Shown in pieces: positions 33,460-42,465 of a stretch of 64,000 nt of DNA. Source of the stretch: an uncultured Aquimarina sp. GTDB taxonomy: Bacteria; Bacteroidota; Bacteroidia; Flavobacteriales; Flavobacteriaceae. The position numbers and the translations under genes are program-made. Under the pieces are notes generated by a model. It did no database searches, had not been told where the DNA came from, and was given only the letters and a program-made list of their open reading frames with translations. Location: positions 124,001-188,000 of the forward strand of contig CANMWA010000002.1 of NCBI GenBank assembly GCA_947501475.1, given 5' to 3'. Position 1 is the first letter of the stretch. Every line of letters starts with the position of its first letter.

Positions 33460-35184
33460 TTAGATGAAATACTTAAAATAATCGATTAAAGTACTGTCGT
33501 TTTCCTCTCTAGGAGTAAAAACCTCTAGTATCTGGGGTAAATTATCATTTTTATACATTTCTCGAATACCATCTATAACTTCTTCTTTGTTATTTGCCGA
33601 TTGATATTCAAAACCAAACATTTTACATAAATGTTCTGCTGTAAGACGATGTGTAGTTTCAAAATATGTACTAAAGTTACTACTTTCTTCTTTACCAGGC
33701 AAAATTCTAAATATTCCACCTCCATTATTATTGATAATAATGATTTTAAAATTAGGCGGAATGTAGTCATTCCACAACCCATTACTATCATAAAAAAAAC
33801 TTAGATCCCCTGTTATCAATGTAGTATTATCGCCTGAAGCCAAAGCTGCTCCGATTGCAGTAGAAGTACATCCATCTATACCACTTGTACCACGATTACA
33901 AAAGACCTTTAAACCAGAATCTAATGAAAATAATTGCGCATAGCGTACCGTAGAGCTATTACTTAATTGTATCATTTGATTTCTTGGGATTTTATCAAAA
34001 ATAGTTTCAAAAACCTGTAAATCTGTAAAAGATACTTGCTCTAAATATTCTTGATGTTTTATTCTTCTTTGGTCTCTTATAGAAATCCAGTTTGATTTAT
34101 AAACACTGTCTACAGTATTAGTTTTTGGTAAGAAACAAGAAAAAAATGTGTTAGGATCTAATTTTATATGCTCAGAAAGGCAAAAATAAGTATCGTATGC
34201 TTTTTTTGCATCGATATGCCAATGAGATTTTGGTTGGTACTGTCGTAAAAAAGATTTAATCCTCTTAGACACTATCATCCCTCCTATTGTCAACAGAATA
34301 TCTGGTTGTAATTCCTCAAACTCCTCTTCACTTAATGATGTTATTAATTGATCTATACAATTAATATGAGAAGAGTGATAAATATTAGAAGTTGTCTCAG
34401 TTAGAATTAGTACCGATTGATCATTTGCAAAATGATCAATCCACTGCTTAGCGATAGCTTGAGGAGAATTAACTCCTATAAGAATCATTTTTCGATCTGT
34501 AGTATTCCATTGTGTAATCATCTCTGAACATAATTCTTCAGAAATATCATATTTAGGATATTCAACCGGGATATTCTTAGGAGAAATAGTAGGTTGCTCT
34601 AATTTATCATACAAAGGCTCATAAAAAGGTACATTAATATGAACTGGCCCTTTTCTTTCTATGGCTTTATTAAGAGCTATATTTACTTCTCTTTCATTAT
34701 GTTTTTGTGCTTCATGTTGTTTCTGCTTTATTTTTACATCCTTTATATCAAATTCTGTAACTACTTCAGAATACAAGTTTGCTGAATATAAAATATGATT
34801 ATCAAATACGTTTTTTTGACGTATTGTTTGTCCGTCTCCAATATCTATGCGTTCTATTGGTCTATCCGCACTTAGAACAACCAAAGGGATATCACTATAA
34901 AATGCTTCAGAAATGGCAGGGTAATAATTCAATAAAGCGCTACCCGAAGTACAAACTAAAACCACAGGTTTTTTGATTTGCTGTGCGATACCTAAGGCAA
35001 AAAAAGCAGCGCATCGTTCATCAACAATACTATAACAAAACATCTCTGGATGCTCGCTAAACCCAATTGTAAGTGGAGCATTACGAGATCCTGGTGAAAT
35101 AACAATATGATGAATACCTTTAGCTTTGCATAAAGCGACAATTGTTTGAGCTAAAGGAATTTTGGAATATAAATGTTTCTTCAT
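33460..35184 (-). CDS. menD: 2-succinyl-5-enolpyruvyl-6-hydroxy-3-cyclohexene-1-carboxylate synthase MenD
   Basis: 574 residues of the TPP-enzyme fold. The N-terminal pyrimidine domain has VISPGSRNAPLTIGF and DERCAAFFALGIAQ with the catalytic glutamate; the C-terminal domain has the TPP/magnesium segment TGDLSFFYDSNGLWN. MenD condenses isochorismate and 2-oxoglutarate in menaquinone synthesis. It follows menF by 55 bases on the same strand. Length and motifs are normal. Confidence 0.95.
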   Translation of the reverse strand: MKKHLYSKIPLAQTIVALCKAKGIHHIVISPGSRNAPLTIGFSEHPEMFCYSIVDERCAAFFALGIAQQIKKPVVLVCTSGSALLNYYPAISEAFYSDIPLVVLSADRPIERIDIGDGQTIRQKNVFDNHILYSANLYSEVVTEFDIKDVKIKQKQHEAQKHNEREVNIALNKAIERKGPVHINVPFYEPLYDKLEQPTISPKNIPVEYPKYDISEELCSEMITQWNTTDRKMILIGVNSPQAIAKQWIDHFANDQSVLILTETTSNIYHSSHINCIDQLITSLSEEEFEELQPDILLTIGGMIVSKRIKSFLRQYQPKSHWHIDAKKAYDTYFCLSEHIKLDPNTFFSCFLPKTNTVDSVYKSNWISIRDQRRIKHQEYLEQVSFTDLQVFETIFDKIPRNQMIQLSNSSTVRYAQLFSLDSGLKVFCNRGTSGIDGCTSTAIGAALASGDNTTLITGDLSFFYDSNGLWNDYIPPNFKIIIINNNGGGIFRILPGKEESSNFSTYFETTHRLTAEHLCKMFGFEYQSANNKEEVIDGIREMYKNDNLPQILEVFTPREENDSTLIDYFKYFI

Positions 35185-35239
35185 TCGAATCGCTAAATTA
35201 CAATATCGCTGGTATTAAAGCCAACGTTTTGATGGTAAA

Positions 35240-36328
35240 TTAAAACAGTACTTTTTTAATAGTTTCTGTCTTTCGCACTGTTTCTTCCCACTCTTTTTCT
35301 GGGTCAGAATCTTTAGTAATCCCTCCGCCAACATACAAAATTGCTTTTTTTGACTCTAGTTCCATACATCTTAAATTCACAAAGAGGTTAGACTTTTTTT
35401 GAGTCTTATCCCCTAGATTGAGTTCTCCCAAATAACCTGTATAATATTTTCTATTGTATTTTTCATTAGCCAGAATAAAAGTTCTGGCTTCATTTTTTGG
35501 AAGCCCACAAACTGCTGGTGTTGGATGCAGCATACTAATTACTTTTTCTACTCCATATTTATCTTGATCAAGATTACCTTTTATATCTGTTCGCAAATGT
35601 AATAATGAACCTGCTTGATGTGTGTATGTTTTTGAAGAAACTATAGTATCAGAAATAGATGATAACTCATTTACTATAAATTCTGTAACTATTTTTTGTT
35701 CTTCAATTTCTTTATCCCCCCAGTTAACCTTATAATCAGACTGATATAATTGTGTTCCTGCTAATGCCATGGTAGAAAATTGATCGTCTACAGTACTTAA
35801 CAATGTTTCGGGAGTTGCCCCTAACCACATTCCTACTTTTGGGTGATACCACAAATATGTAAAAGCAGATGGGTATGCATTCAACAATCTCTTAAATATT
35901 GTTACAGGGCTATAAACAGTATCGTTTTCTATTTCTTCTTTACGTGACACAACTACTTTTCTAAGATCATTAGAACGTATTGTATTGATTGCCGATTGTA
36001 TAAGCTCTTTATGCTGTTGCTTTGCACCTATATTTTTATGGTCAATATCATTTAAAAAATCACCCTTAGCTTCTTTTTTTGTATTAGTTTTAGAGATCGG
36101 TGAGGTAAGCATTGTACTTGATGCCTCAGGAATAAAAATAGATTTTGCAGAACTATCAAACGGTGCAAAAATAAAACCCGAATCTGAATAGTTTTCTAAA
36201 TCATGTAATTGATTATTATCCTGTAACAACGCAAGAATATGATCAGAGTTTGCTTTATGATACATCACAAAAGGTAGTTTTTGCGCTAAATGATCTTGAA
36301 TTTTTTTGTAAACCCCCGCTACTGTCAT
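35240..36328 (-). CDS. menF: Isochorismate synthase MenF
   Basis: 362 residues from the ATG at 36328. An upstream ATG at 36352 would overlap the thioesterase gene by 23 bases; the chosen start follows its stop codon after a single base. Chorismate-binding motifs: LRKVVVSRKEEI, WLGATPETLLS, LAGTQ, LHPTPAVCGLPKNEAR and YYTGYLGEL. It converts chorismate to isochorismate, the entry to menaquinone. The catalytic base lysine is in RKVVVSRK. Order thioesterase, menF, menD is consistent with one operon. Confidence 0.93.
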   Translation of the reverse strand: MTVAGVYKKIQDHLAQKLPFVMYHKANSDHILALLQDNNQLHDLENYSDSGFIFAPFDSSAKSIFIPEASSTMLTSPISKTNTKKEAKGDFLNDIDHKNIGAKQQHKELIQSAINTIRSNDLRKVVVSRKEEIENDTVYSPVTIFKRLLNAYPSAFTYLWYHPKVGMWLGATPETLLSTVDDQFSTMALAGTQLYQSDYKVNWGDKEIEEQKIVTEFIVNELSSISDTIVSSKTYTHQAGSLLHLRTDIKGNLDQDKYGVEKVISMLHPTPAVCGLPKNEARTFILANEKYNRKYYTGYLGELNLGDKTQKKSNLFVNLRCMELESKKAILYVGGGITKDSDPEKEWEETVRKTETIKKVLF

Positions 36329-36329
36329 T

Positions 36330-36755
36330 CTATTTTGTTTTTGGAATAGCAATAGTTGTTAACTTTACAACAGAAATCAGATTATCCTCTTCATCACGTA
36401 TTTTAATATTCCAAAGCTGAGTTGTTTTACCTTTGTGTATAATTTCTGCCTTACCAAAAACATATCCTTCTCGAACACTTTTGACATGATTAGCAGAAAT
36501 TTCTATACCTCTTATATAAAAATCTTTAGCATTAAGGAAAATAAATGAAGCAGCACTACCTACACTTTCTGCCAAGGCAACCATGGCTCCACCATGCAAG
36601 ATCCCATCAGGCTGATGTACTTTTGATGTAACTGGCATTTTTGCTACCAGATAATCTTCTCCTACTTCACAAAAAGATATCTCTAGAGTTTCCATAAGAG
36701 TATTTGGACACATTTGCTCACATGCTTTTAGTATTTCTTCTTGTTTTGGATGCAT
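36330..36755 (-). CDS. PaaI-type hotdog thioesterase, probable DHNA-CoA thioesterase
   Basis: 141 residues. The hotdog motif HQPDGILHGGAMVALAESVG (H in GILHGG, E in LAESVG as catalytic acid) is that of the PaaI/YbgC-type acyl-CoA thioesterases. It is the first gene of the menF-menD operon, 1 base before menF. A DHNA-CoA thioesterase (MenI) is needed between MenB and MenA, so the position suggests that role, though the assignment is by context only. It is divergent from the TetR gene. Confidence 0.85.
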   Translation of the reverse strand: MHPKQEEILKACEQMCPNTLMETLEISFCEVGEDYLVAKMPVTSKVHQPDGILHGGAMVALAESVGSAASFIFLNAKDFYIRGIEISANHVKSVREGYVFGKAEIIHKGKTTQLWNIKIRDEEDNLISVVKLTTIAIPKTK

Positions 36756-36829
36756 TTTGTAATTTAATTTTAAGTAAAAATAAACAATGACTCTAAATAA
36801 TTCTAACTATATTCGTATAATATTTTAAC

Positions 36830-36837
36830 GAACGTTC
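36830..36837. promoter_or_regulatory. Short palindrome, possible TetR operator
   Basis: GAACGTTC within TTTAACGAACGTTCAA lies 9 bases before the TetR ATG at 36847 and 75 bases upstream of the divergent thioesterase start. Similar AACGTTC-type sites are common operators of TetR proteins. It is short, so this is tentative. Confidence 0.35.
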
Positions 36838-36846
36838 AATAAAAAT

Positions 36847-37416
36847 ATGCCTAAAGCCAAAACATCCAAAGAAGAAGTATTAAACAAAATAATACCAATC
36901 TTACGAAATCGTGGAGTACAAAACAGTAGTATGAGTGAACTCTCGAAGGCATGCGGTATACAGAAATCACATTTTTATTACTATTTCAGTAATAAAGAAG
37001 AGCTGATCAAAGAAGTACTTGCAACTGTTTATAGCTATTTTAATCACAATCTTTTTAAGATTATAAACAACAACTCATCCCCTATTACTGACAAGGTTTT
37101 AAAACTAAAATCACTTATGAGTAAAATATTCAAGGTTTCTGATGGTGGTTGTATTATGGCTAATACTGCTTTAGAAACCATGCACCTTAATCCTACATAC
37201 AAAAAAGAAATACAATTATTTTTTACAGATTTTATTTCTGGACTACAGCTCTTACTAGAAACCAACTATCCCTCTGAAGAGTCATTCGATTTAGCAGAAC
37301 AAATAGTACAAGATATCGAAGGCGGTATTTTATTGATGCAGGTTTATAATGACCCAAAGTATCTCAATAATGCAGTTTTAAGAATGGAAAAAATAATATT
37401 AAAAAACCAACAATGA
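36847..37416 (+). CDS. TetR-family transcriptional regulator
   Basis: 189 residues. The N-terminal HTH (about 9-55) reads LNKIIPILRNRGVQ, MSELSKACGIQKSHFYYYFS and NKEELIKEV, a typical TetR helix-turn-helix. The C-terminal ligand domain (AEQIVQDIEGGILLMQVY) resembles the TetR_C group controlling efflux or detoxification enzymes. Its stop overlaps the start of the following hydrolase (ATGA), so the two are translated together. A possible operator lies immediately upstream. Confidence 0.9.
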   Translation: MPKAKTSKEEVLNKIIPILRNRGVQNSSMSELSKACGIQKSHFYYYFSNKEELIKEVLATVYSYFNHNLFKIINNNSSPITDKVLKLKSLMSKIFKVSDGGCIMANTALETMHLNPTYKKEIQLFFTDFISGLQLLLETNYPSEESFDLAEQIVQDIEGGILLMQVYNDPKYLNNAVLRMEKIILKNQQ

Positions 37417-38261
37417 ATTCATACAATATCCACTCTTTTGATGAGTATCCAATTTCTGTACATCAGTTTACACCCACTACACCTAATCATAAAACTATAG
37501 TTTTTGCTCCTGCAGTGGCTGTACCACAAAAATTTTATTTCAATATGGCAAAACACCTTGCAGACAAAGGATGCAATGTATTTACATTTGATTATCGTGG
37601 GATTGGCACTTCACTTTCAAAAAATATTAAATCGCTAAAAGATCATGGGTATTTTTCGTGGGCAGCAGATTTTAAAGCAGTTTCTAAACATGCAAAAGAA
37701 GAATTTCCTAATAATAAACAATACATGATTGGTCATAGTTTTGGAGGAAATAGTATTGGTTTTAGTGATGCTTATCAATATTATGATAAATACCTTACTA
37801 TAGCATCACAATTTGGGTATTATAAACATTTCGCTTTAAAAATGCAGGCGCTTATATATCTAAACTTTAAGTTTTTTGTACCCGTTACTACTGCTATGCT
37901 GGGATATTATCCCTCTGGTTGGTTTGGATTAGGCAGTCCTATAAGCACCAAAACTGCCAAAGATTGGGCTACATATTTATTACACCCAGATTCTATGCTT
38001 CATTTTTCTACGATGAACAAAAACACGTATTACGAAAGTATAAAAAACCCTATGTTATTAGTAAGCGTCGAAGATGATTTGTTTGCTCCAAAAAAATCTG
38101 TTGATATATTAGGCGAGCGTGTTTATAGCAATGCCAACGTAACTAGAAAACACCTTATCCCTGCAGATTATAATCTAAAAACTATAGGGCATTTTGATTT
38201 TTTTAGAACGAAAAATCAAGATATCTTGTGGCCGCTAGTAAGCGAATGGTACGAGCTATAA
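37413..38261 (+). CDS. Alpha/beta hydrolase
   Basis: 282 residues. Oxyanion-side motif FDYRGIGTSLS and nucleophile elbow IGHSFGGNSIGF (GHSFG, serine about 110) identify the fold; the acid is likely in VSVEDDLFAPKKS and the histidine in IGHFDFFR near the end. It is related to predicted serine esterases/acyl transferases annotated as alpha/beta fold hydrolases; substrate unknown. It is coupled to TetR (4-base overlap) and followed by a second hydrolase after 14 bases, so TetR likely controls both. Confidence 0.88.
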   Translation: MNSYNIHSFDEYPISVHQFTPTTPNHKTIVFAPAVAVPQKFYFNMAKHLADKGCNVFTFDYRGIGTSLSKNIKSLKDHGYFSWAADFKAVSKHAKEEFPNNKQYMIGHSFGGNSIGFSDAYQYYDKYLTIASQFGYYKHFALKMQALIYLNFKFFVPVTTAMLGYYPSGWFGLGSPISTKTAKDWATYLLHPDSMLHFSTMNKNTYYESIKNPMLLVSVEDDLFAPKKSVDILGERVYSNANVTRKHLIPADYNLKTIGHFDFFRTKNQDILWPLVSEWYEL

Positions 38262-38275
38262 AATCAAGACAAATT

Positions 38276-38905
38276 ATGCAAAAAAAAGCAGCCTATCAAT
38301 CTGTTAACACATACGATACCCTAAACGAATTGACTCATACTACCAAAAATGTTTGGTTGGTTTTTCACGGAATAGGATACTTGAGTCGTTATTTTATCAA
38401 ATTATTTGAAAAATTAAATCCCGAGGAAAACTACTGTATTGCCCCCCAAGCACCTTCAAAATATTACAAAGGTGAAGATTACAGGAGAGTTGGCGCCAGT
38501 TGGTTAACCAAAGAAAATACACCAATAGAAACTGAAAACATCCTTAACTATATTGATGCATTAATTGAAGCTGAAGATATCCCTAATCATATAAATTTAA
38601 TTGTTTTAGGGTATTCTCAAGGAGTTAGTATAGCAACACGTTGGGTTGCGCGCAGAAAAATTAAGTGTGAAGCGCTAGTAATGATATCAGGCGGTTTCCC
38701 TAAAGAATTAGATAACAAAGATTTTACTTTTCTAAACGATTATACTAAAATCACTCACATTGTTGGCGAAAAAGATCCATATTTTGAAATAGAAAAAGTT
38801 GAAGCCGAGAAAATCAGAGTGAAAAAAATATTACCTCAAATTGAGTTTAGAATACATACAGGAGGTCATGAATTAGATCCAAAAACATTAGTAAACATAC
38901 TATAA
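38276..38905 (+). CDS. Carboxylesterase/phospholipase-type alpha/beta hydrolase
   Basis: 209 residues from the ATG at 38276. A TTG at 38228 would overlap the previous gene and add 16 residues. The N terminus has VWLVFHGIGYLSRYF (HG motif), the nucleophile elbow is GYSQGVSIATRW, the acid lies in VGEKDPYFE and the histidine in TGGHELDPK, giving a complete triad as in YpfH/EstB-type esterases. Its role is unknown; it shares an operon with the TetR gene and the hydrolase before it. Confidence 0.87.
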   Translation: MQKKAAYQSVNTYDTLNELTHTTKNVWLVFHGIGYLSRYFIKLFEKLNPEENYCIAPQAPSKYYKGEDYRRVGASWLTKENTPIETENILNYIDALIEAEDIPNHINLIVLGYSQGVSIATRWVARRKIKCEALVMISGGFPKELDNKDFTFLNDYTKITHIVGEKDPYFEIEKVEAEKIRVKKILPQIEFRIHTGGHELDPKTLVNIL

Positions 38906-38924
38906 AGATCATAACATATTAATC

Positions 38925-38958
38925 AAACCCACCATAACAGTAAAGTTTTGGTGGGTTT
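38925..38958. terminator. Bidirectional terminator
   Basis: AAACCCACCA (38925-38934) and TGGTGGGTTT (38949-38958) with a 14-base loop, followed by AATTATTTTT. It lies between converging genes ending at 38905 and 38968. Confidence 0.85.
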
Positions 38959-38967
38959 AATTATTTT

Positions 38968-41055
38968 TTACTGATTCCAAGATTTTAATAAAAAGCGTTG
39001 ACCACCTATTAAGTTATCCGGAGTAGCTGATCCTGAATATTGTAGCATATCCATGAAGTACACATTAGGCCCTAACGTTTTTTGGGTTTCATTAAAAATA
39101 AGCGTACAAGCATAGATTTCTTTAGGATCTAACAACATTCCTGATAGTCTAGCTCCGGGAGTTTTAATTTCAATTAAATCATCATCAATTTTTGCAACTC
39201 CTTCTCCTTGACTTCCATTTTGTTCCCACTTTTGAATAAGCTCTGGTGCTAATCTTAAAAACACATCTCCATAATCAAAAACAGAGGCTTCGATATCATT
39301 AGCATTTTCAAAAGAAAGTATCATCTCATACTCTCGATCTTCTTCATAATTACCGACAAAAACAGCAGTCTGCCTTCCTCCTGGCATAGTTTCTCTAGCT
39401 ATAGAGATATTTTTCCAGGCAATATTATTATTGTTTTTTACATTACCTCCCAAATTTGTCGTCTCAGGAAATGTCATACCACTACTGGTTTCTATTCTAG
39501 CCAATAAGCAAAAATGCGACTCATCACCTCCAAGAGAAGCATAATCAGCTGGATTGGGCACATTAGTCCATTGATATTCTAAAATAGTAAAATCTCCACC
39601 TTGTACTACTCCTGTTAGCTTTGTATCGATTTCACCTCCCATTAAAGCAGTACCAATAGTTAAGCTACCATCCCATGGTGCTGTCCAGCTTAACCCTGTA
39701 GATGCTTTTGCCCAATATAATTTTACATTTGCATTTTCAGATGGTGCACATCCTCTATTACGAACTCTTACATATACGTACACTCCGCCTCCACCTGGGA
39801 TGTAGGTAGGGTTTTCATGTTCTTGATTCATAGTGCCTATCGCATTTCTCACCCAAATATCTTCGCTGATATGAAATCGATCAGATTCATTATTAGGCTC
39901 ATTGCCAATATCCTCGGGGGTGTCTTGTATATATAAATCAGCTGTACTAGAATCAGGTGGCGGTAACAAACCATCTGACCCAATTAGGCTAGCTTGTGTA
40001 GTGTATAATGTAGCAATCATTCTATCTACCTGATCCTGAGAAAACATTACCATTGCAGAATCATCCACAAAATCCATATAATTCATAAACATTAAACCAT
40101 TACCTCCTGTAGTACAACAATCTGTGACAGGAAATGTTGGTATTCCAAAATTTTGTGTTCCTTGATTAGGCGTATCATCAACATAATCAGTACCATCACA
40201 TTCGCTAGGTACACAATTAGAATCTCTATTATTATCTATAGCAAGACCTCCGCCAGGCAATTCAATAACACCCTCTAAATGATGTAAATCAAAAAAATGT
40301 CCGAATTCGTGCACTGCTGTCCTACCGTCATTAAAAGGAGATGTTGGGCTTACAGAACCTACATTTCCAAAGACATCTGATTCACTCACAAACCCTTGTA
40401 AATTTGGTGCTTCGTTAGGAAATGAAGAATATCCAATAGCACTACCAACTATCGACCCAACTATCCAAATATTTAAGTATTTACTGGTATCCCAAGGATC
40501 TACCCCGCCAGAAGTTGAAGATTTTGCTTCGTTACCCCCAACTGTATAACTTGTAGTACCAGCTCTTTGTCTTGTGATCCCTGTAGTACTATTACAATCG
40601 GGATCTCTTTTTGCTAATTGAAACTCTATCCTGGCATCTGCAACTAAGCTCGAAAACGCTGAAGGCACTGTACTTATATCAGCATTTAACCGTCTAAAAT
40701 CCCTATTCATAACATCAATCTGGCTTTGAATCTGCGCATCACTAATGTTTGTGCCTGTTCCAACATCTTCTCCATTATGAAGTACATGTACTACTATAGG
40801 GATCACAACTCTTCCTCCTCTTAAACCTGCTGCTCCTTGTGCAACTGTGTTATAATACTCTTTTATTAAGCCTTCAATCTCGTAATGTTTGTTCCTATAA
40901 TTAGGATCTGTTTTTATCTTTTCTACAAAATACTCAACAGAGCCGCACCTAGATACTTCTAGTGTCTCTTCTGTGTCTTGACACCCCATAAGAAGAAGCG
41001 TCAACACCCCAATACATAGCTTAAATAAATGTGATGAATTAATGTATTTTTCCAT
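38968..41055 (-). CDS. M43 (pappalysin-like) metallopeptidase, lipoprotein
   Basis: 695 residues. A lipoprotein signal ends in LLLMGC (cysteine at about 25), followed by a propeptide with an internal stretch GAAGLRGGRVVIPIVVHVLH. The zinc motif is HEFGHFFDLHH (H249, E250, H253, H259), and the Met-turn is in LMFMNYMDF. The position usually Gly in HExxHxxGxxH is Asp (D256), as I recall for many Bacteroidota M43 peptidases. The C-terminal 330 residues form beta-rich domains (GGGVYVYVRVRNRG, AKIDDDLIEIKTPG). There is no obvious T9SS sorting domain, so it is probably a membrane-anchored protease at the cell surface or in the periplasm. Confidence 0.9.
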   Translation of the reverse strand: MEKYINSSHLFKLCIGVLTLLLMGCQDTEETLEVSRCGSVEYFVEKIKTDPNYRNKHYEIEGLIKEYYNTVAQGAAGLRGGRVVIPIVVHVLHNGEDVGTGTNISDAQIQSQIDVMNRDFRRLNADISTVPSAFSSLVADARIEFQLAKRDPDCNSTTGITRQRAGTTSYTVGGNEAKSSTSGGVDPWDTSKYLNIWIVGSIVGSAIGYSSFPNEAPNLQGFVSESDVFGNVGSVSPTSPFNDGRTAVHEFGHFFDLHHLEGVIELPGGGLAIDNNRDSNCVPSECDGTDYVDDTPNQGTQNFGIPTFPVTDCCTTGGNGLMFMNYMDFVDDSAMVMFSQDQVDRMIATLYTTQASLIGSDGLLPPPDSSTADLYIQDTPEDIGNEPNNESDRFHISEDIWVRNAIGTMNQEHENPTYIPGGGGVYVYVRVRNRGCAPSENANVKLYWAKASTGLSWTAPWDGSLTIGTALMGGEIDTKLTGVVQGGDFTILEYQWTNVPNPADYASLGGDESHFCLLARIETSSGMTFPETTNLGGNVKNNNNIAWKNISIARETMPGGRQTAVFVGNYEEDREYEMILSFENANDIEASVFDYGDVFLRLAPELIQKWEQNGSQGEGVAKIDDDLIEIKTPGARLSGMLLDPKEIYACTLIFNETQKTLGPNVYFMDMLQYSGSATPDNLIGGQRFLLKSWNQ

Positions 41056-41180
41056 TTTATTTGTTTTTTGTTATTAAAATCAAAAGTATTCAATAACACA
41101 CCCAAACAAAACAGTTAAAAAGCTAATAAACAACAGGTTAAAACCCCTTTTTTATCATAAAATAGCAACTAAGATTCTTG

Positions 41181-41558
41181 TTAATTTTTCAGATTTCCTA
41201 AAGCCAATCTTGTATGTACCGTATCATAAATTATAGTGAGTTTAAGGATTTTATTATTGTTATCTAATTCGAGAATATCTACTACTTTAAACTGCACTGT
41301 CTTACCATCTTTTAACTCCCAATCGTAATCAAAAAGCAATGAAATTCGATTGGAGTTTTGCTCAATAAACAATCCATCAAACTTTAAAGTAGAAGTATTA
41401 GTGTCTAATGCCAGGGTTTTATAAAAGTTTCTTGCTGGTAGTACCCCATATAAAGGAGATTCGACAATACCATTTTCATCAAATAAATCAACAACTTTAT
41501 CTATATCACCATTTTCTAGATACATAAGATAATTTCTTGCTATTTCTTCTTTAGTCAT
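41181..41558 (-). CDS. SnoaL/NTF2-like protein
   Basis: 125 residues. MTKEEIARNYLMYLENGDIDKVVDLF and the regularly spaced strands (FDGLFIEQNSNRISLLFDYD, VQFKVVDILELD) fit the alpha+beta cone of NTF2-like proteins. Such domains bind small molecules, sometimes as isomerases; no clear catalytic pair can be fixed. It is cytoplasmic. It lies downstream of the 21-base repeat array, which occupies most of the gap to dinB. Confidence 0.78.
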   Translation of the reverse strand: MTKEEIARNYLMYLENGDIDKVVDLFDENGIVESPLYGVLPARNFYKTLALDTNTSTLKFDGLFIEQNSNRISLLFDYDWELKDGKTVQFKVVDILELDNNNKILKLTIIYDTVHTRLALGNLKN

Positions 41559-41613
41559 TTTGTAATATATTGTTTTTGTTTATAACATTAATCGATAAAA
41601 AAACACGGCTGAG

Positions 41614-41865
41614 GCTCTTGACAACATGAATGATGTTCTTGACAATGCGTATACTACTCTTGACAACGTGGATGATGTTCTTGACAATGCGCATGATACT
41701 CTTGACAACATGAATGGTGTTCTTGACAATGCGCATGATACTCTTGACAACGTGGATGATGTTCTTGACAATGCGCATGATACTCTTGACAACGTGGATG
41801 ATGTTCTTGACAATATGAATGATGCTCTTGACAACTTAGCCAATGTTCTTGACAACAAAAATTAA
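41614..41865. repeat. Tandem array of twelve 21-base units
   Basis: Every unit carries CTTGACAA at the same place, 21 bases apart (two helical turns). Two unit types alternate: GTTCTTGACAAT-GCGCAT-GAT and ACTCTTGACAAC-GTGGAT-GAT, so the larger period is 42 bases. The first and last two units are diverged, as in ageing tandem arrays. GC is visibly higher than in the flanks. Four frames lack stops over most of the array. It fills the gap between dinB and the SnoaL-like gene. Confidence 0.95.
41626..41865 (+). CDS. Possible heptad-repeat protein encoded by the 21-base array
   Basis: 79 residues from ATG at 41626 to a TAA that falls exactly at the end of the twelfth unit. Each 21-base unit gives one heptad of the form xLDNxxx (VLDNAHD, TLDNVDD, VLDNMND), with hydrophobic residues at positions 1, 2 and 5, suited to an amphipathic helix or coil, strongly acidic. 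The Asn codon alternates AAC/AAT (silent in this frame). No promoter or ribosome site stands out, and three minus-strand frames are also open for long stretches, so I cannot tell coding from non-coding. Confidence 0.3.
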   Translation: MNDVLDNAYTTLDNVDDVLDNAHDTLDNMNGVLDNAHDTLDNVDDVLDNAHDTLDNVDDVLDNMNDALDNLANVLDNKN

Positions 41866-41870
41866 GTAGA

Positions 41871-42383
41871 TTACAAATATCGTTCTTTAACAACATCAAA
41901 ATGATGCTTTTGATGCCCTGGTAAGATATATCCAACTGCTCGGGTACTCATTGGGCTACCACTAGCCTCGCCTATTCGCTCAAGCATTTGATCTGTAAAC
42001 CCTTTAAACAAAGTAACTGAGGCATTTCTTACTGCTTCAAAATCTGCAATTATATCCTCTTTGGTGTAAGAATTTGCATTCGAATTTGGCACATAGTCGT
42101 CTTGCTCAAAACCAAGAATTGGAGTTTTATCATTTCGAGCAAAACGTAATGCTCGATATGTAAAAATACGTTCTGTATCAATTAGATGTTGTAATACTTC
42201 TACAATTGTCCATTTCCCTTCAGAATATGCGTATGTCCATTTTTCATCAGGAATAGCATTTACAAAATCAACAAATTCTTGTTTACCGTCCTGCAATCCT
42301 TTTACAATCTCTGGACACGTTGCTTTAGATATATATATACCGTAATAAGGATTAAACTCTCCTTCTTTTAATTGATTTAGCAT
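41871..42383 (-). CDS. DinB-family protein (four-helix bundle, putative metal-dependent hydrolase/transferase)
   Basis: 170 residues from the ATG at 42383. A longer frame back to 42488 would run through the ppc terminator hairpin (42402-42433) and overlap ppc, so it is rejected. The motifs WTIVEVLQHLIDTERIF (the DinB/YfiT-like histidine motif near residue 60) and YILPGHQKHHFDVVKERYL (C-terminal HxxxH motif) supply three metal-binding histidines. Proteins like this include bacillithiol or mycothiol transferases; the thiol used here is not known. It follows ppc. Confidence 0.87.
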   Translation of the reverse strand: MLNQLKEGEFNPYYGIYISKATCPEIVKGLQDGKQEFVDFVNAIPDEKWTYAYSEGKWTIVEVLQHLIDTERIFTYRALRFARNDKTPILGFEQDDYVPNSNANSYTKEDIIADFEAVRNASVTLFKGFTDQMLERIGEASGSPMSTRAVGYILPGHQKHHFDVVKERYL

Positions 42384-42401
42384 AGATATTGTGTTAAAAA
42401 A

Positions 42402-42433
42402 ATGAGGTAGGAATTTAGTAATTCCTACCTCAT
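42402..42433 (-). terminator. Terminator after ppc
   Basis: Arms ATGAGGTAGGAATT (42402-42415) and AATTCCTACCTCAT (42420-42433) with a 4-base loop; a T-run follows on the minus strand. It lies between the ppc stop and the dinB start and fixes the dinB start at 42383. Confidence 0.88.
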
Positions 42434-42465
42434 AAATAAATACCGTTAACAGTATTTTATTAATA

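Noticed and set aside
41614..41865. CRISPR array
   Set aside because: Units are contiguous 21-base repeats with no unique spacers and no cas genes nearby.
41580..41935. Minus-strand open frames through the 21-base array (LSRxxxx-type repeats)
   Set aside because: They arise because the unit lacks stops in several frames; their starts are TTG or lie within dinB, and no signals support them.
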